A DNA stretch of 12,775 nt, taken from assembly GCA_014904985.1 (NCBI GenBank), contig MU129454.1, positions 1 through 12,775 of the forward strand, given 5' to 3'. The DNA is from Hydnum rufescens UP504 (taxonomy: Eukaryota; Basidiomycota; Agaricomycetes; Cantharellales; Hydnaceae). The position numbers were made by a program, and so were the translations under genes. Positions 1 to 7,987 of the stretch are shown here, one piece after another (positions within the stretch are counted from its first letter, which is position 1; each line of letters begins with the position of its first letter). The notes under the pieces were generated by a model. That model had not been told where the DNA came from. It searched no databases and saw nothing but the letters and a program-made list of their open reading frames with translations.

Positions 1-165
1 TTGACTTTGAGTTTTGGATCTGACTCTCCAACTTCTCCAACTTTGACTTTGGGATTTTGATCCAATACTTGGACTTTGAATTTTGGATTTGACTTGACTT
101 TGGATTTTGGATCTGACCTTCCAACATTGCTAACTTTGGCTTTGGATGTTGGATGTTGAGTTTTA
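1..165 (+). repeat. Degenerate minisatellite, left copy
   Basis: Imperfect tandem copies of a unit made of GACTTTGGATTTTGGATCTGA followed by CTCCAACTTCT-type filler. The array is already under way at base 1, so its outer end lies outside the window. The same words occur reverse-complemented at about 10092-10350, where units are more regular (about 42 bp). The two arrays are therefore inverted relative to each other, roughly 10 kb apart. Confidence 0.8.
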
Positions 166-570
166 CAAGGTTCTGTGGATGTATGTCTTGAATATTTCAT
201 GTACTTCCAAGGAGACAAACAGGCCCATTGGAATTTCCAGGTGTTGTTGCTGACTAAGCACAGCTGTTCTTTGGGATGTACTGAATGCCCCCCCAGTTCA
301 ATCTGACCAAATGCTCTCCTTTTGCTTGGTTGTGTGAATCTAGGAGGCACAGGGCAGGGCAGATTCTTCAACAATTTGTATGTCAAAACAGAATGACTGT
401 AAATTTCAGCATGAGCCTATTCTGGCAGGTGGCCTTGGGGTTGAATTGGCCTAATTTAGCAACCCCAACACCAGCTAACCCAATAAAATTGGATGATATT
501 AAGGGGAAGTTCTGGTTTGACTTCTCCTTTTTCATCTCCACTCTTTCACATTTCTTTCCATTTCTATCTT
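166..570. other. Leader region before gene A, no gene seen
   Basis: No convincing coding frame. A 110-codon open frame starting at 285 overlaps the start of gene A in another frame and has no protein-like features. If gene A was once transcribed, its promoter and 5' leader should lie here, but I see no clear TATA box. An inverted counterpart of this stretch is not evident at the other end (9745-10091). Confidence 0.5.
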
Positions 571-2973
571 ATGTCCAACCCAAACATTTCTCCCAACACA
601 AGACAGAGGATTCATGATGCACTTGATTATCTGGCCCAAGTAGGGGCCCTACCAGACTCTCCCACTTTGTTCTCTGCTTCTGCTGCAAGCCCAACCTCTT
701 CTGAACTGCCAAATGCCCATCAAATGCAGGTTTCAGCAAACCAGCCCATCTCTGGTAATTTTGGTTCAATAGCCACTGACAGTGGAATACCACCCTGGCT
801 GCCAGAAACTTCAAATGTCAATGATGGTTGATTCATTGAGCCACAGCCATCTTCATTGTCTTCTCACACTCATTACCATGGGGCTGGCCAAGCCCTTCCC
901 CCAATTGTTTGTCCACCTCTCCTGCCATTCTCGACACAATCCCAACAATCAACTGTCTCCACTCATTCTCCCACTTCAAGTTCTATCCAAATGCACAGAG
1001 AAGTGATTTTCCAGCTGTAGCCCCCAGAATCTCTCCATATTCAACTAGGCATTCTTGTGATGAAACCCAGACATCTGGTGCAATTGGAGCTACTGGGTGA
1101 CCCAGTGTGGGCCTCAGAGGCATCCCCTCATCTGGTCTTCCAACAACTCATGTCAACCAGGATCAAATGGCATCATCTCAAAGGGCCTGAGCCTCATCCA
1201 GTGGCAGTGCCCATCATTGTCATCAACACTCTCCTGGTCCTAGAGGTGCCACTCACAGCAACCCTCTCTCTTGGTCATTCGACCCAAGTTCATATGGCCA
1301 CACACAGCTTGATACTCCATAGCCTTTGAGCTGTGGTCTTCCAGGGTTAGTATTTCCCATATTGTGCCCTCTCTTAGATTTGCTCATGATATGAAATATA
1401 GGTGGATATGAGAAGAGCAATGCAGATACTCTCTGACACCCCACCAACTGGTCTTAGGTGAGCTGCAAATCAACATCCGAGGTGCTCCTGGAAACATTTG
1501 CAGAGAAACACCTTGATTGTTTACGGAATCTTCACTGGATCTCTCAATTTGACCAGCAGCCTGGTTCCACCTGACTGAGGGATCTTCTTGAACAAGTTAG
1601 GGAGGAATTTGAGACTGGGCCTCTTCAAGCCAATTTCCGACAGCCCCCAGCAGCTGATGGCTATGAACCCACTTTTCAATGCCTTGTTCCAGCAAACAGG
1701 GGGTGTCAATACAGCACTCTGGGTCTCCCTTCCTGACTCCAGCTCCTAGCCATTGATCCTCCTGATGTTACCTTGGATGAAATGTTTCTTGCTGGCCAAA
1801 GGTCAGATTTCAATAGGCCAGCCTCAAATTTTCAACAGGATCAGGTTTTTGTGATCAGAATTGGCAAGTCTATTTTGATTCCCTACAGTTCATCCATCTT
1901 ATATTCCTTGTTATTTGAAGCCATTGCTGACAACAGTTTCACATCAATGGTGCCACTTGCACCTGAGCCCACAAACCCTAATCATTGATGTGGAGGGCTT
2001 TGGTTAATATCTGCCATGCTGCAGATGATTGACAGCTCTATAATGACATAGGGTGTGACCAAGACAGCATGTGCCCTGATCTTTGTGAAGAGGCTGGATG
2101 TATCTTGGACTCTGTTGGCCTGTCTAATGACAACTGCTCAGAAGATGGTTGAACAGTTGTTGTTGTGGATGGATTCTGATTCAGACATTCCAGGTCCAGA
2201 TGAGGTATTTTTTTTCCAGGTTCCCAAGTATGCAGGAATGCCTAACAACAATTTGTGGGATGAGCAGGTGCTTTCATCAAACTGACTCCTCACATCCAAT
2301 GTTGAAATCTATGGCCTGTGGTACCTTCCATATGCAGGCCCCCTCATCCCTTCATCTCTACATTTTCCACCATCAGCCACTATTGAAGAGCTATTCTCAA
2401 ATTGTCACTTGGTTGCTGCCAGAGAATCATTGAGAACTGCCCAGATGAACCAAAGCCTCACAAGGCCTTGTTTACCCTGATGGGAGAAACCCTTGTTGAT
2501 CTTGTTGATTGATTGGAAGATTCAATTAGGGGCTGCTTTCCTGAAGCAGGTGGTCCAGCTTTTGACAATATACTCACAAGGGTATGGGAATTTTACATGT
2601 GAGTAGTGAAAATAATTTAATACATTTGTCATCCACTCACCTGTGGGTATCCAGCTCCAATTGGTCAAATACACATGGAGATGGTGTAATCTGAGAAACA
2701 GTTATGGCCCTTGCTTCCTGACAATTCTCTCTTCAATCATGTCAGAACTGCATGGAAACAATAGGTGGCCAGACAATGTTTATTCCCTCAATCCCAATTT
2801 CAGGCATGGAGCCCACAAGAGTTCAGCTTCAAGAAGCTTTCATTCAAGGGGCTAGCCACCTTGGTCAGCCACTTGGGCTGACCTTAATAGGCAGGACAAA
2901 TCCCTCATCTAGTCAGCCTAAGAGGCCTATTTTTTCTTTGATGTCAATTGACAATCCTTGGATGTCAAATTGA
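571..2973 (+). pseudogene. Decayed gene A, unrecognised protein, one intron
   Basis: I do not recognise the family. The ATG at 571 opens a frame whose first ~150 codons are rich in Ser, Pro and Gln. The reading shifts frame once at about 985-1010, then stays in one frame (codons starting at multiples of 3) to about 2422. A 2-nt insertion near 2422 moves it again. A GTGAGT...CAG intron (2599-2654, 56 nt) then joins exactly into the frame ending at TGA 2971. Internal stops along this path are TGA at 829, 1098, 1188, 1392, 1434, 1572, 1734, 1986, 2283, 2510, 2692 and 2719, and TAG at 1320, 1455 and 2049. There is no TAA. Protein-like stretches include EVLLETFAEKHLDCLRNLHW (about 1480-1540), ATIEELFSNCHLVAA (about 2378-2422) and PHKALFTLMGETLVDLVD. 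The full product would have been about 780 residues. The composition (low-complexity N-terminus, globular C-terminus) would suit a mobile-element protein, but that is inference. Confidence 0.7.
2599..2654 (+). other. Intron of gene A
   Basis: Begins GTGAGTAG, ends TATCCAG, 56 nt. Removing it joins a phase-2 exon end (codon AT|C) to a frame that reads to 2973 with only two TGA interruptions. Size and borders fit basidiomycete introns. This supports the view that gene A was once spliced and translated. Confidence 0.6.
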
Positions 2974-2977
2974 CATC
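2961..2977. repeat. Short palindrome GATGTCAA-A-TTGACATC
   Basis: Perfect 8-bp arms around a single A, overlapping the end of gene A. A related, partly matching stretch (TGATGTCAATTGACA) lies just upstream at about 2939-2953. TTGACATC/GATGTCAA words recur at about 7790-7810 and 8697-8710. Significance unknown. Confidence 0.4.
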
Positions 2978-3370
2978 TGGCCATCTTTCTGGAGCAGAAT
3001 CAAACACTGTGAGCAGAAGTATATGGATATATTTGGTTGGGGGGTATCGGGATAGGTCCTGGAATGCCCAGGGACACCCCTGAATGGGTCAGTGGGCCTG
3101 TTGATTCCCAATATGGAAATGTAATTACATAATAGCCTAAATAGGAAATAATGTAATTCACCCAAAAAGCAGTGACATAATCATACACAATAGTAGTATT
3201 ATGTAATATATTACATAATCAATTGATGACATAATTAATTATATTATATAATGTGTATTACCTAATATACATATTATCTAATCAATCATTACCTAACTAC
3301 TACCTAATTAATTATATAATATAGGTCACATGACCAGCACTTGTGTGCCAGTCATGCAAAAAAGAGGGGG
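2974..3370. other. AT-rich spacer with 22-bp palindrome
   Basis: Non-coding. From about 3115 to 3330 it is made largely of TA, AAT and TTAC words. It contains a perfect 22-bp palindrome at 3198-3219 (each half ATTATGTAATA). No gene, terminal repeat or tandem array is evident. Confidence 0.7.
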
Positions 3371-3371
3371 C

Positions 3372-3410
3372 ACCCCTGCCCCAGACCAACTGGAAGGGTG
3401 GGGCAGGGGT
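3372..3410. repeat. Hairpin 1, 12-bp perfect arms
   Basis: ACCCCTGCCCCA (3372-3383) pairs with TGGGGCAGGGGT (3399-3410) across a 15-nt loop. First of four consecutive inverted repeats in an otherwise non-coding 240-bp stretch. Confidence 0.8.
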
Positions 3411-3413
3411 CAG

Positions 3414-3442
3414 AGGGGCCCACCAGAGGGGATGGGGCCCCT
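3414..3442. repeat. Hairpin 2, 8-bp perfect arms
   Basis: AGGGGCCC (3414-3421) pairs with GGGCCCCT (3435-3442). It is adjacent to hairpin 1 and similarly GC-rich. Confidence 0.6.
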
Positions 3443-3503
3443 GGGTGAGGAATTAGGGGATCTTATAATGGGGGGTCAACAGGTTAGTTAAAAAAATCAA
3501 TAG

Positions 3504-3544
3504 TAGTGCAAAAAGGGCAGCCAGAGGCTGCCCTTTTTGCACTA
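3504..3544. repeat. Hairpin 3, 19-bp perfect arms, 3-nt loop
   Basis: TAGTGCAAAAAGGGCAGCC (3504-3522) and its exact reverse complement (3526-3544) flank AGA. The perfect 19-bp match with a minimal loop is far beyond chance and shows no sign of the decay seen in nearby sequence. Possibly a tiny fold-back element or the ends of a deleted inverted-repeat element. Confidence 0.9.
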
Positions 3545-3575
3545 GAGTAGCTAAAACTATAATAACATACCTTAA

Positions 3576-3607
3576 CACCACACCCCAGTCTATACTGGGG
3601 TGTGGTG
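3576..3607. repeat. Hairpin 4, 14-bp perfect arms, 4-nt loop
   Basis: CACCACACCCCAGT (3576-3589) pairs exactly with ACTGGGGTGTGGTG (3594-3607) around CTAT. It lies 31 bp after hairpin 3. Confidence 0.9.
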
Positions 3608-3651
3608 GCTCATCCTGGGCTCTTGGTAGATTGAGGTAGTGGTGTTGTGCA

Positions 3652-3745
3652 ACAAAAAAAATTTTCTGGCAGTTGCCGGTAAATTGAACCCGGGACTCAA
3701 CACCAGCAGTTGCCCAGTTTCAAAGGCAAGCCACCTGCTGCTATG
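3652..3745 (-). ncRNA. tRNA-like Pol III segment, 5' end missing
   Basis: Read on the minus strand it starts with TAGCAGCAGGTGGC, close to a Pol III A box (TRGCnnAGtGG). About 40 bases later comes CCGGGTTCAATTTACCGG, a B box / T-arm core with a small inverted repeat. It is followed by AAAATTTTTTTTG, whose T8 run would stop Pol III. A possible anticodon stem (TTGCC...GGCAA) surrounds TTTGAAA, reminiscent of serine tRNA. The 5' acceptor strand cannot be found: where it should be, the fold-back element begins. It could be a tRNA relic or the head of a tRNA-derived SINE. A clean cloverleaf cannot be drawn. Confidence 0.4.
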
Positions 3746-3908
3746 AAAAAGCCTAAATGCAGTAGCCTAGATAGACCAATATAAAAGGGTTGATTAGATG
3801 ATACTCCATAATAACTTTGGATCATAGCCAATTACATAATACAATGATTCCTATTAAAAAAAGCCTAAATGCGAAAATTGGATGAGGTACATCCAAATAA
3901 CCACTGAG

Positions 3909-4440
3909 CAGATCATTCTGAAAATTTGTACATAATTAGATGATACTTCTATGCAAATTATATCAAAGTTTCAGCCAAATTGGTGCAGGGGTTATGAAGA
4001 TATGAGGCAAACAAGTCTGGACATTGAAAATTCATTTCCTCCCCTTGCAAAATAGTTAGAGACTTGAAAATTTTCACAAATCCATACAATATAATGTACT
4101 AATAATGTACCAAAAATTGGCCCAATCCACACACTTGAAGGGAATGAACTGGACAATGGGGACCAGAAGCACTGGAAATTGCCAAAATGTAAGGAGTGCA
4201 AGGATCATTCTGAAATCTGGCATGTGATTAGATACTGTTTAGGCAAAGACCATATCAAAATTTCAGCCAGATCTGCTCAGTAAGTACAGAGATATGAGGG
4301 AAACAAGTTTAAACATTGAAAATCAATTTACTCCCCCCACAGACAAGGGATGGACTTGAAATTGAACATGGGTTATGATCATATAATTAACTAACCATGT
4401 GCCAAAATCAGCATATTCTGTTTACTTCTAGACATTCAAC
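3909..4440 (+). repeat. Two diverged ~293-bp tandem units within the arm
   Basis: Unit 1 begins GATCATTCTGAAA at about 3910 and unit 2 begins GATCATTCTGAAA at about 4203. In both the same words follow in the same order: a GTGATTAGAT-like word, TATCAAA(G/A)TTTCAGCCA, GA(A/T)GATATGAGG or GAGATATGAGG, AAACAAGT, ACATTGAAAATTCATTT or ACATTGAAAATCAATTT, CTCCCC. Traces of the same order (TATCAGCCCAACTGG ... TTTCCTCCCC; CAAAATTTCAGATTTATG) occur further in, near 4700-4780 and 4850. The right arm holds the complements. Confidence 0.7.
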
Positions 4441-5050
4441 TCCCTTTTCAGGCAAAAAGAGAACAACAAGCTACCATGAATGTTAAATACATTAAATTAC
4501 ACCCAAAATAAGTGGAATGGGCTTATAATATTATAGCCCTGACTGTATCCAAAAATGGAATTAATTGGATGTGTGGAAGTAGCTTAAATTGAGGGGGAGG
4601 GGGAGGAAGATCAAAAGTGAATTACATAAGATGTAGAGCAGAGGTGGCTCTGATATTACACCACTGAGTTAATACATATATGGGGAGTGTACATGCCAGA
4701 TATCAGCCCAACTGGACTCCATTTAGGCAGTGTTCCACAGGCCTCCCCCCTAAACAACAATTTCCTCCCCAGAGCCTTCTATCCATGTAATTCCCCTGAA
4801 AATGCACACTTGGGTCATCCAAACACATCTATAGCATTCCTCAAAATTTCAGATTTATGACTCCAGTGTTAGAGTCTCCATAATATTTTCAAGTTTCACT
4901 GAGATACACCCTCCAGTTGGAACACTTCCAGGGCTCCAATCACTCTGAATTTTTGTAGGTCACACCTGCTCATCATTTGAGGCTCAGCCCCACATTTCCA
5001 GCCCATTCTGAGCACTTTTGACATTTGTCACATGACCAAGATCTTCCCCT

Positions 5051-5055
5051 CCCCC
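5051..5055. repeat. Target-site duplication, left (CCCCC)
   Basis: CCCCC immediately precedes the LTR and is repeated immediately after it at 5903-5907. The opposite fold-back arm has a single GGGGG at 6238-6242, the empty site. Confidence 0.85.
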
Positions 5056-5126
5056 TGTCAGGGTGACACTGCCATCAAAGCCACAAACAGAAAGAGGAAA
5101 GAGATTAATTAACCACACGCTATTGC

Positions 5127-5200
5127 AGTGGGAATCCTGAGTATACACCACACAACAAGGGACACACAAGTCTCACACCTATCGGAGTGGGAATCCTGAG
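5127..5200 (+). promoter_or_regulatory. Paired 15-bp direct repeat in U3
   Basis: AGTGGGAATCCTGAG occurs at 5127-5141 and again, identical, at 5186-5200, 59 bp apart and 50-110 bp upstream of the TATA box. Repeated short words in this position are typical of LTR enhancer elements. That role is inferred. Confidence 0.5.
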
Positions 5201-5235
5201 AGATCGAAACTGGTGATCCCCCAACTGCGAAGGGC

Positions 5236-5243
5236 TATAAATA
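5236..5243 (+). promoter_or_regulatory. TATA box of the LTR
   Basis: TATAAATA in a GC-moderate context, 180 bp into the LTR. Transcription would start roughly 30 bp downstream and run rightwards through the remainder of the LTR into the centre of the fold-back element. Confidence 0.6.
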
Positions 5244-5448
5244 CTATTTCCTGCACACAGCCTCCAACCTTCCAGAGCCTTCCGCCGTCTTCCATAACCT
5301 TCTGGATCCTCCTAGAATGCTGGCTCCACAGCCCATCAGTCAGCCTCCACAGCCATCATCACTAAGCCTCACTAAGCTGACGCAGCCATGTTACGAATCC
5401 TGTGCACACCTCCACATGGCTATGCCCCAACTTCCATATGTATCCCCC

Positions 5449-5826
5449 TTAGTGTATGTACTTCCAAGGCAGTGTATGCCTGGGTACTCCAAAGGTGTCC
5501 AAAGTGTCAAAGGACTGTAATGATGTGGATGGAGTATGGATTGGGACAGGTGATGTGGATTCGGGGACTGGGGGTAGAGGAGGAGGAGGGGGTGTCTGGA
5601 TTGGCAACTCCATGGACTCATGTGGGGAGCGAGGGAACGACAGGTGCTGACAAGGGTGCCAATGCTGCCACTGGTTGACTACCCAGCCCATAGCCTGCTG
5701 GCCAAGGCCTGATAGAACGAGGGCAATAATAATAAGAGAAATGCCAATAATGGCAAGGATGACAATAACCCCCGTAGTGAATGGAGGGAGAGAGGAGACA
5801 AGAGCATTTGAGGAAGTAGGCACCAT
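5449..5826 (-). CDS. Possible small membrane protein ORF inside the LTR
   Basis: An uninterrupted 125-codon frame antisense to the LTR promoter. Residues about 18-42 form a strongly hydrophobic stretch (GVIVILAIIGISLIIIALVL), followed by a tract near residue 80 rich in prolines (PPPPPLPP). The arrangement looks like a single-pass membrane protein with a proline-rich tail, but LTRs rarely code for proteins and the frame may be accidental. No minus-strand promoter is apparent, and the ATG lies only 76 bp from the LTR edge. I give it low weight and assign no function. Confidence 0.22.
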   Translation of the reverse strand: MVPTSSNALVSSLPPFTTGVIVILAIIGISLIIIALVLSGLGQQAMGWVVNQWQHWHPCQHLSFPRSPHESMELPIQTPPPPPLPPVPESTSPVPIHTPSTSLQSFDTLDTFGVPRHTLPWKYIH

Positions 5827-5902
5827 ATGATAGGGTCAATGAAGAATGATACTCTGATGGGTAAGTCCTTAAATGGAAGCAAATGTCAATTTGATCCTGA
5901 CA

Positions 5903-5907
5903 CCCCC
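5903..5907. repeat. Target-site duplication, right (CCCCC)
   Basis: Second copy of the 5-bp target, directly followed by TGCTTCACTCAG, which resumes the palindrome (partner TGAAGCA at 6231-6237). Confidence 0.85.
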
Positions 5908-6237
5908 TGCTTCACTCAGTCATCCAATTTGTGTGGACTTTGTTGCCATCTGCAGTAGTAGTGTCTAACAGTGCATGATTCAAATTTCAGGGGATTCCAT
6001 GCAATATTGATTGAGTTATTCAAGAAACATTCCAGATCAATTCAATTTGGGGTCAGAACAGTGGTATTTAGTGGAAATACTGCTGTTCTGACCCCCAAAT
6101 TGAATTGATCTGGAATGTTTCTTGAATAACTCAATCAATATTGCATGGAATCTCCTGAAATTTGAATCATGCACTGTTAGACACTACTAGTACAGATGGC
6201 AACAAAGTCCACACAAATTGGATGACTGAGTGAAGCA
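5908..6237. repeat. Central hairpin of the fold-back
   Basis: Arms 5908-6069 and 6075-6237 match with only about four or five differences and one single-base indel, by eye. The innermost GTCAGAACAG (6052-6061) and CTGTTCTGAC (6083-6092) are exact, and GTATTT/AAATAC close a 5-nt loop. Any transcript crossing this block would form a ~160-bp RNA duplex. Confidence 0.95.
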
Positions 6238-7708
6238 GGGGGAGGGGAAGATCTTGGTCATGTGACAAATGTCAAAAGTGCTCAGAATGGGCTGGAAATG
6301 TGGGGCTGAGCCTCAAATGATGAGCAGGTGTGACCTACAAAAATTCAGAGTGATTGGAGCCCTGGAAGTGTTCCAACTGGAGGGTGTATCTCAGTGAAAC
6401 TTGAAAATATTATGGAGACTCTAACACTGGAGTCATAAATCTGAAATTTTGAGGAATGCTATAGATGTGTTTGGATGACCCAAGTGTGCATTTTCAGGGG
6501 AATTACATGGATAGAAGGCTCTGGGGAGGAAATTGTTGTTTAGGGGGGAGGCCTGTGGAACACTGCCTAAATAGAGTCCAGTTGGGCTGATATCTGTCTG
6601 GCATGTACACTCCCCATATATGTATTAACTCAGTGGTGTAATATCAGAGCCACCCCTGCTCTACATCTTATGTAATTCACTTTTGATCTTCCTCCCCCTC
6701 CCCCTCAATTTAAGCTACTTCCACACATCCAATTAATTCCATTTTTGGATACAGTCAGGGCTATAATATTATAAGCCCATTCCACCTATTTTGGGTGTAA
6801 TTTAATGTATTTAACATTCATGGTAGCTTGTTGTTCTCTTTTTGCCTGAAAAGGGAGTTGAATGTCTAGAAGTAAACAGAATATGCTGATTTTGGCACAT
6901 GGTTAGTTAATTATATGATTATAACCCATGTCTAATTTAAAGTCCATCCCTTGTCTGTTGGGGGAGTAAATTGATTTTCAATGTTTAAACTTGTTTCCCT
7001 CATATCTCTGTACTTACTGAGCAGATCTGGCTGAAATTTTGATATGGTCTTTGCCTAAACAGTATCTAATCACATGCCAGATTTCAGAATGATCCTTGCA
7101 CTCCTTATATTTTGGCAATTTCCAGTGCTTCTGGTACCTATTGTCCAGTTCACTCCCTTAAAGTAGGTAGATTTGGCTGATGTTTTGCACATAATTAGTA
7201 CATTGTGTAGTTATGCTCTGTGCAAATTTTCAAGTCCCCAGCTATTTTTCTGGGGGAGGAAATAAACTTTTAATGTCCAGACTTGTTTCCTTCATATCTC
7301 CATAACCTATGCATGAATTTGGCTGAAATTTCTATATGATTTGCATTGAGGTGATCTCTAATCACATGCCAAATTTCAGAGCAATCTGCCCAGCACTTAT
7401 TTATTGGCCAGTTCTGGTGGTTCTGGTGATGTTTTTACTGCTCTCATTGTTTCAGTCACTAATCATTGGCCCTGGGCCTGATTTTTTCACTCTATTTGGG
7501 TCCCTAGAGGCCCATCCATCTATCCCAGGCACCTCCCCCTGGTCCTGGGCCCCCATTGGGCTGGATGCTTAAATGTTTTTTGGATGCACTTCATCCAATT
7601 TCCGCATTTAGGCATTTTTTAGAATAGGAAACACTGTATAATGTAATGGGATATTATTTAATGCACCCATCCCCATTGGGCTATCTGATTACCACATTTA
7701 GGCTTTTT
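6238..7708 (-). repeat. Right arm of fold-back
   Basis: Reverse complement of the left arm. It keeps the uninterrupted sequence at the place where the LTR entered the left arm. About 165 bases at roughly 7411-7575 have no counterpart on the left. CCCATTGGGCT occurs at about 7554 and 7674, and the terminal word GCATTTAGGC/ACATTTAGGC occurs at about 7604 and 7694, so this end is partly duplicated. Confidence 0.9.
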
Positions 7709-7985
7709 TATTATACAGTATATCTTGTGTATATATTAATTATTAAGTTTGTTGACTGAGATTTTGCAAAGTGCCCATAAATGAGGCACTTGACATTGCT
7801 TGATGTCAAAATATTGTCAAATTGTAATTGCTGGTATAGAAGAGACCTAATGGGCTTTATTTGTTTTGATCAGTTTTAAATGTTATACGGTGTTTGTTTA
7901 GAATGTGTTAGATGAGGACAGATCAGTTTTGATGGGTTATGTACCACTCAACTGTTGTTTTGTACTAGTTTCATTGTTGGTTTGA
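7709..7985. other. Spacer, no gene seen
   Basis: AT-rich, with no open frame of interest. It contains the inverted words TTGACATTGCTTGATGTCAA near 7790-7810. Nothing else is identifiable. Confidence 0.6.
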
Positions 7986-7987
7986 TG

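Larger units (their letters stand above)
3746..5055 (+). repeat. Left arm of fold-back, outer part
   Basis: Pairs with 6238-7708. Bases 4140-5055 match their partner (6238-about 7150) almost perfectly by eye. Bases 3746-4140 match their partner (about 7150-7708) only at about 70 percent, and the right arm carries about 165 extra bases there. The arm has essentially no CpG apart from ATGCGAAA near 3870. Confidence 0.9.
5056..5902 (+). mobile_element. Solo LTR of a retrotransposon
   Basis: An 847-bp insertion starting TGTCAGG and ending CCTGACA, so it has TG...CA ends inside a 7-bp terminal inverted repeat, and it is bounded by the 5-bp duplication CCCCC. Those are the marks of LTR retrotransposon integration. 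No internal gag-pol region or second LTR is present, so it is a solo LTR left by recombination. A TATAAATA box lies at 5236-5243, consistent with a U3 promoter and plus-strand transcription. It keeps about 13 CpG sites, against almost none in the surrounding arms, so it is a late arrival or has escaped methylation decay. Gypsy versus copia class cannot be decided from the LTR alone. Confidence 0.88.
3746..7708. mobile_element. Giant fold-back (palindromic) element
   Basis: The left half 3746-6069 (apart from the LTR at 5056-5902 and one copy of its target duplication) is the reverse complement of the right half 6075-7708, with a 5-nt loop AGTGG at 6070-6074. Matching anchors are the ends AAAAAGCCTAAATG / CATTTAGGCTTTTT, CATATCAAAATTTCAGCC (about 4250) against its complement near 7030, and GATCTTCCCCTCCCCC (5040-5055) against 6238-6253. 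It carries no coding frame of its own. Without the LTR and duplicated target it would be about 3.1 kb with arms of about 1.5 kb, far larger than usual MITEs and closer in form to Foldback-type elements. No target duplication could be settled at the outer ends. Confidence 0.93.

Noticed and set aside
1..165. CRISPR array or telomeric repeat
   Set aside because: Units are degenerate, without distinct spacers, and do not match telomere motifs. The sequence is eukaryotic in character.
3504..3607. Bacterial-type intrinsic terminators
   Set aside because: Introns, an LTR and CpG depletion place this in a eukaryote, and the hairpins are not followed by T-runs in a gene context.
4984..5169. Minus-strand 61-codon frame across the left LTR border
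   Set aside because: It crosses the insertion junction and so cannot be an old gene. It arises by chance.
5317..5520. 67-codon plus-strand frame downstream of the LTR TATA box
   Set aside because: It starts about 75 bp after the TATA box, but its composition is unremarkable and leader sequences of LTRs often contain such short frames.
5056..5902. DNA transposon with TGTCAGG terminal inverted repeats
   Set aside because: TG...CA ends, a 5-bp duplication, a TATA box at the expected place and the lack of a transposase fit a solo LTR better. A non-autonomous DNA element cannot be wholly excluded.
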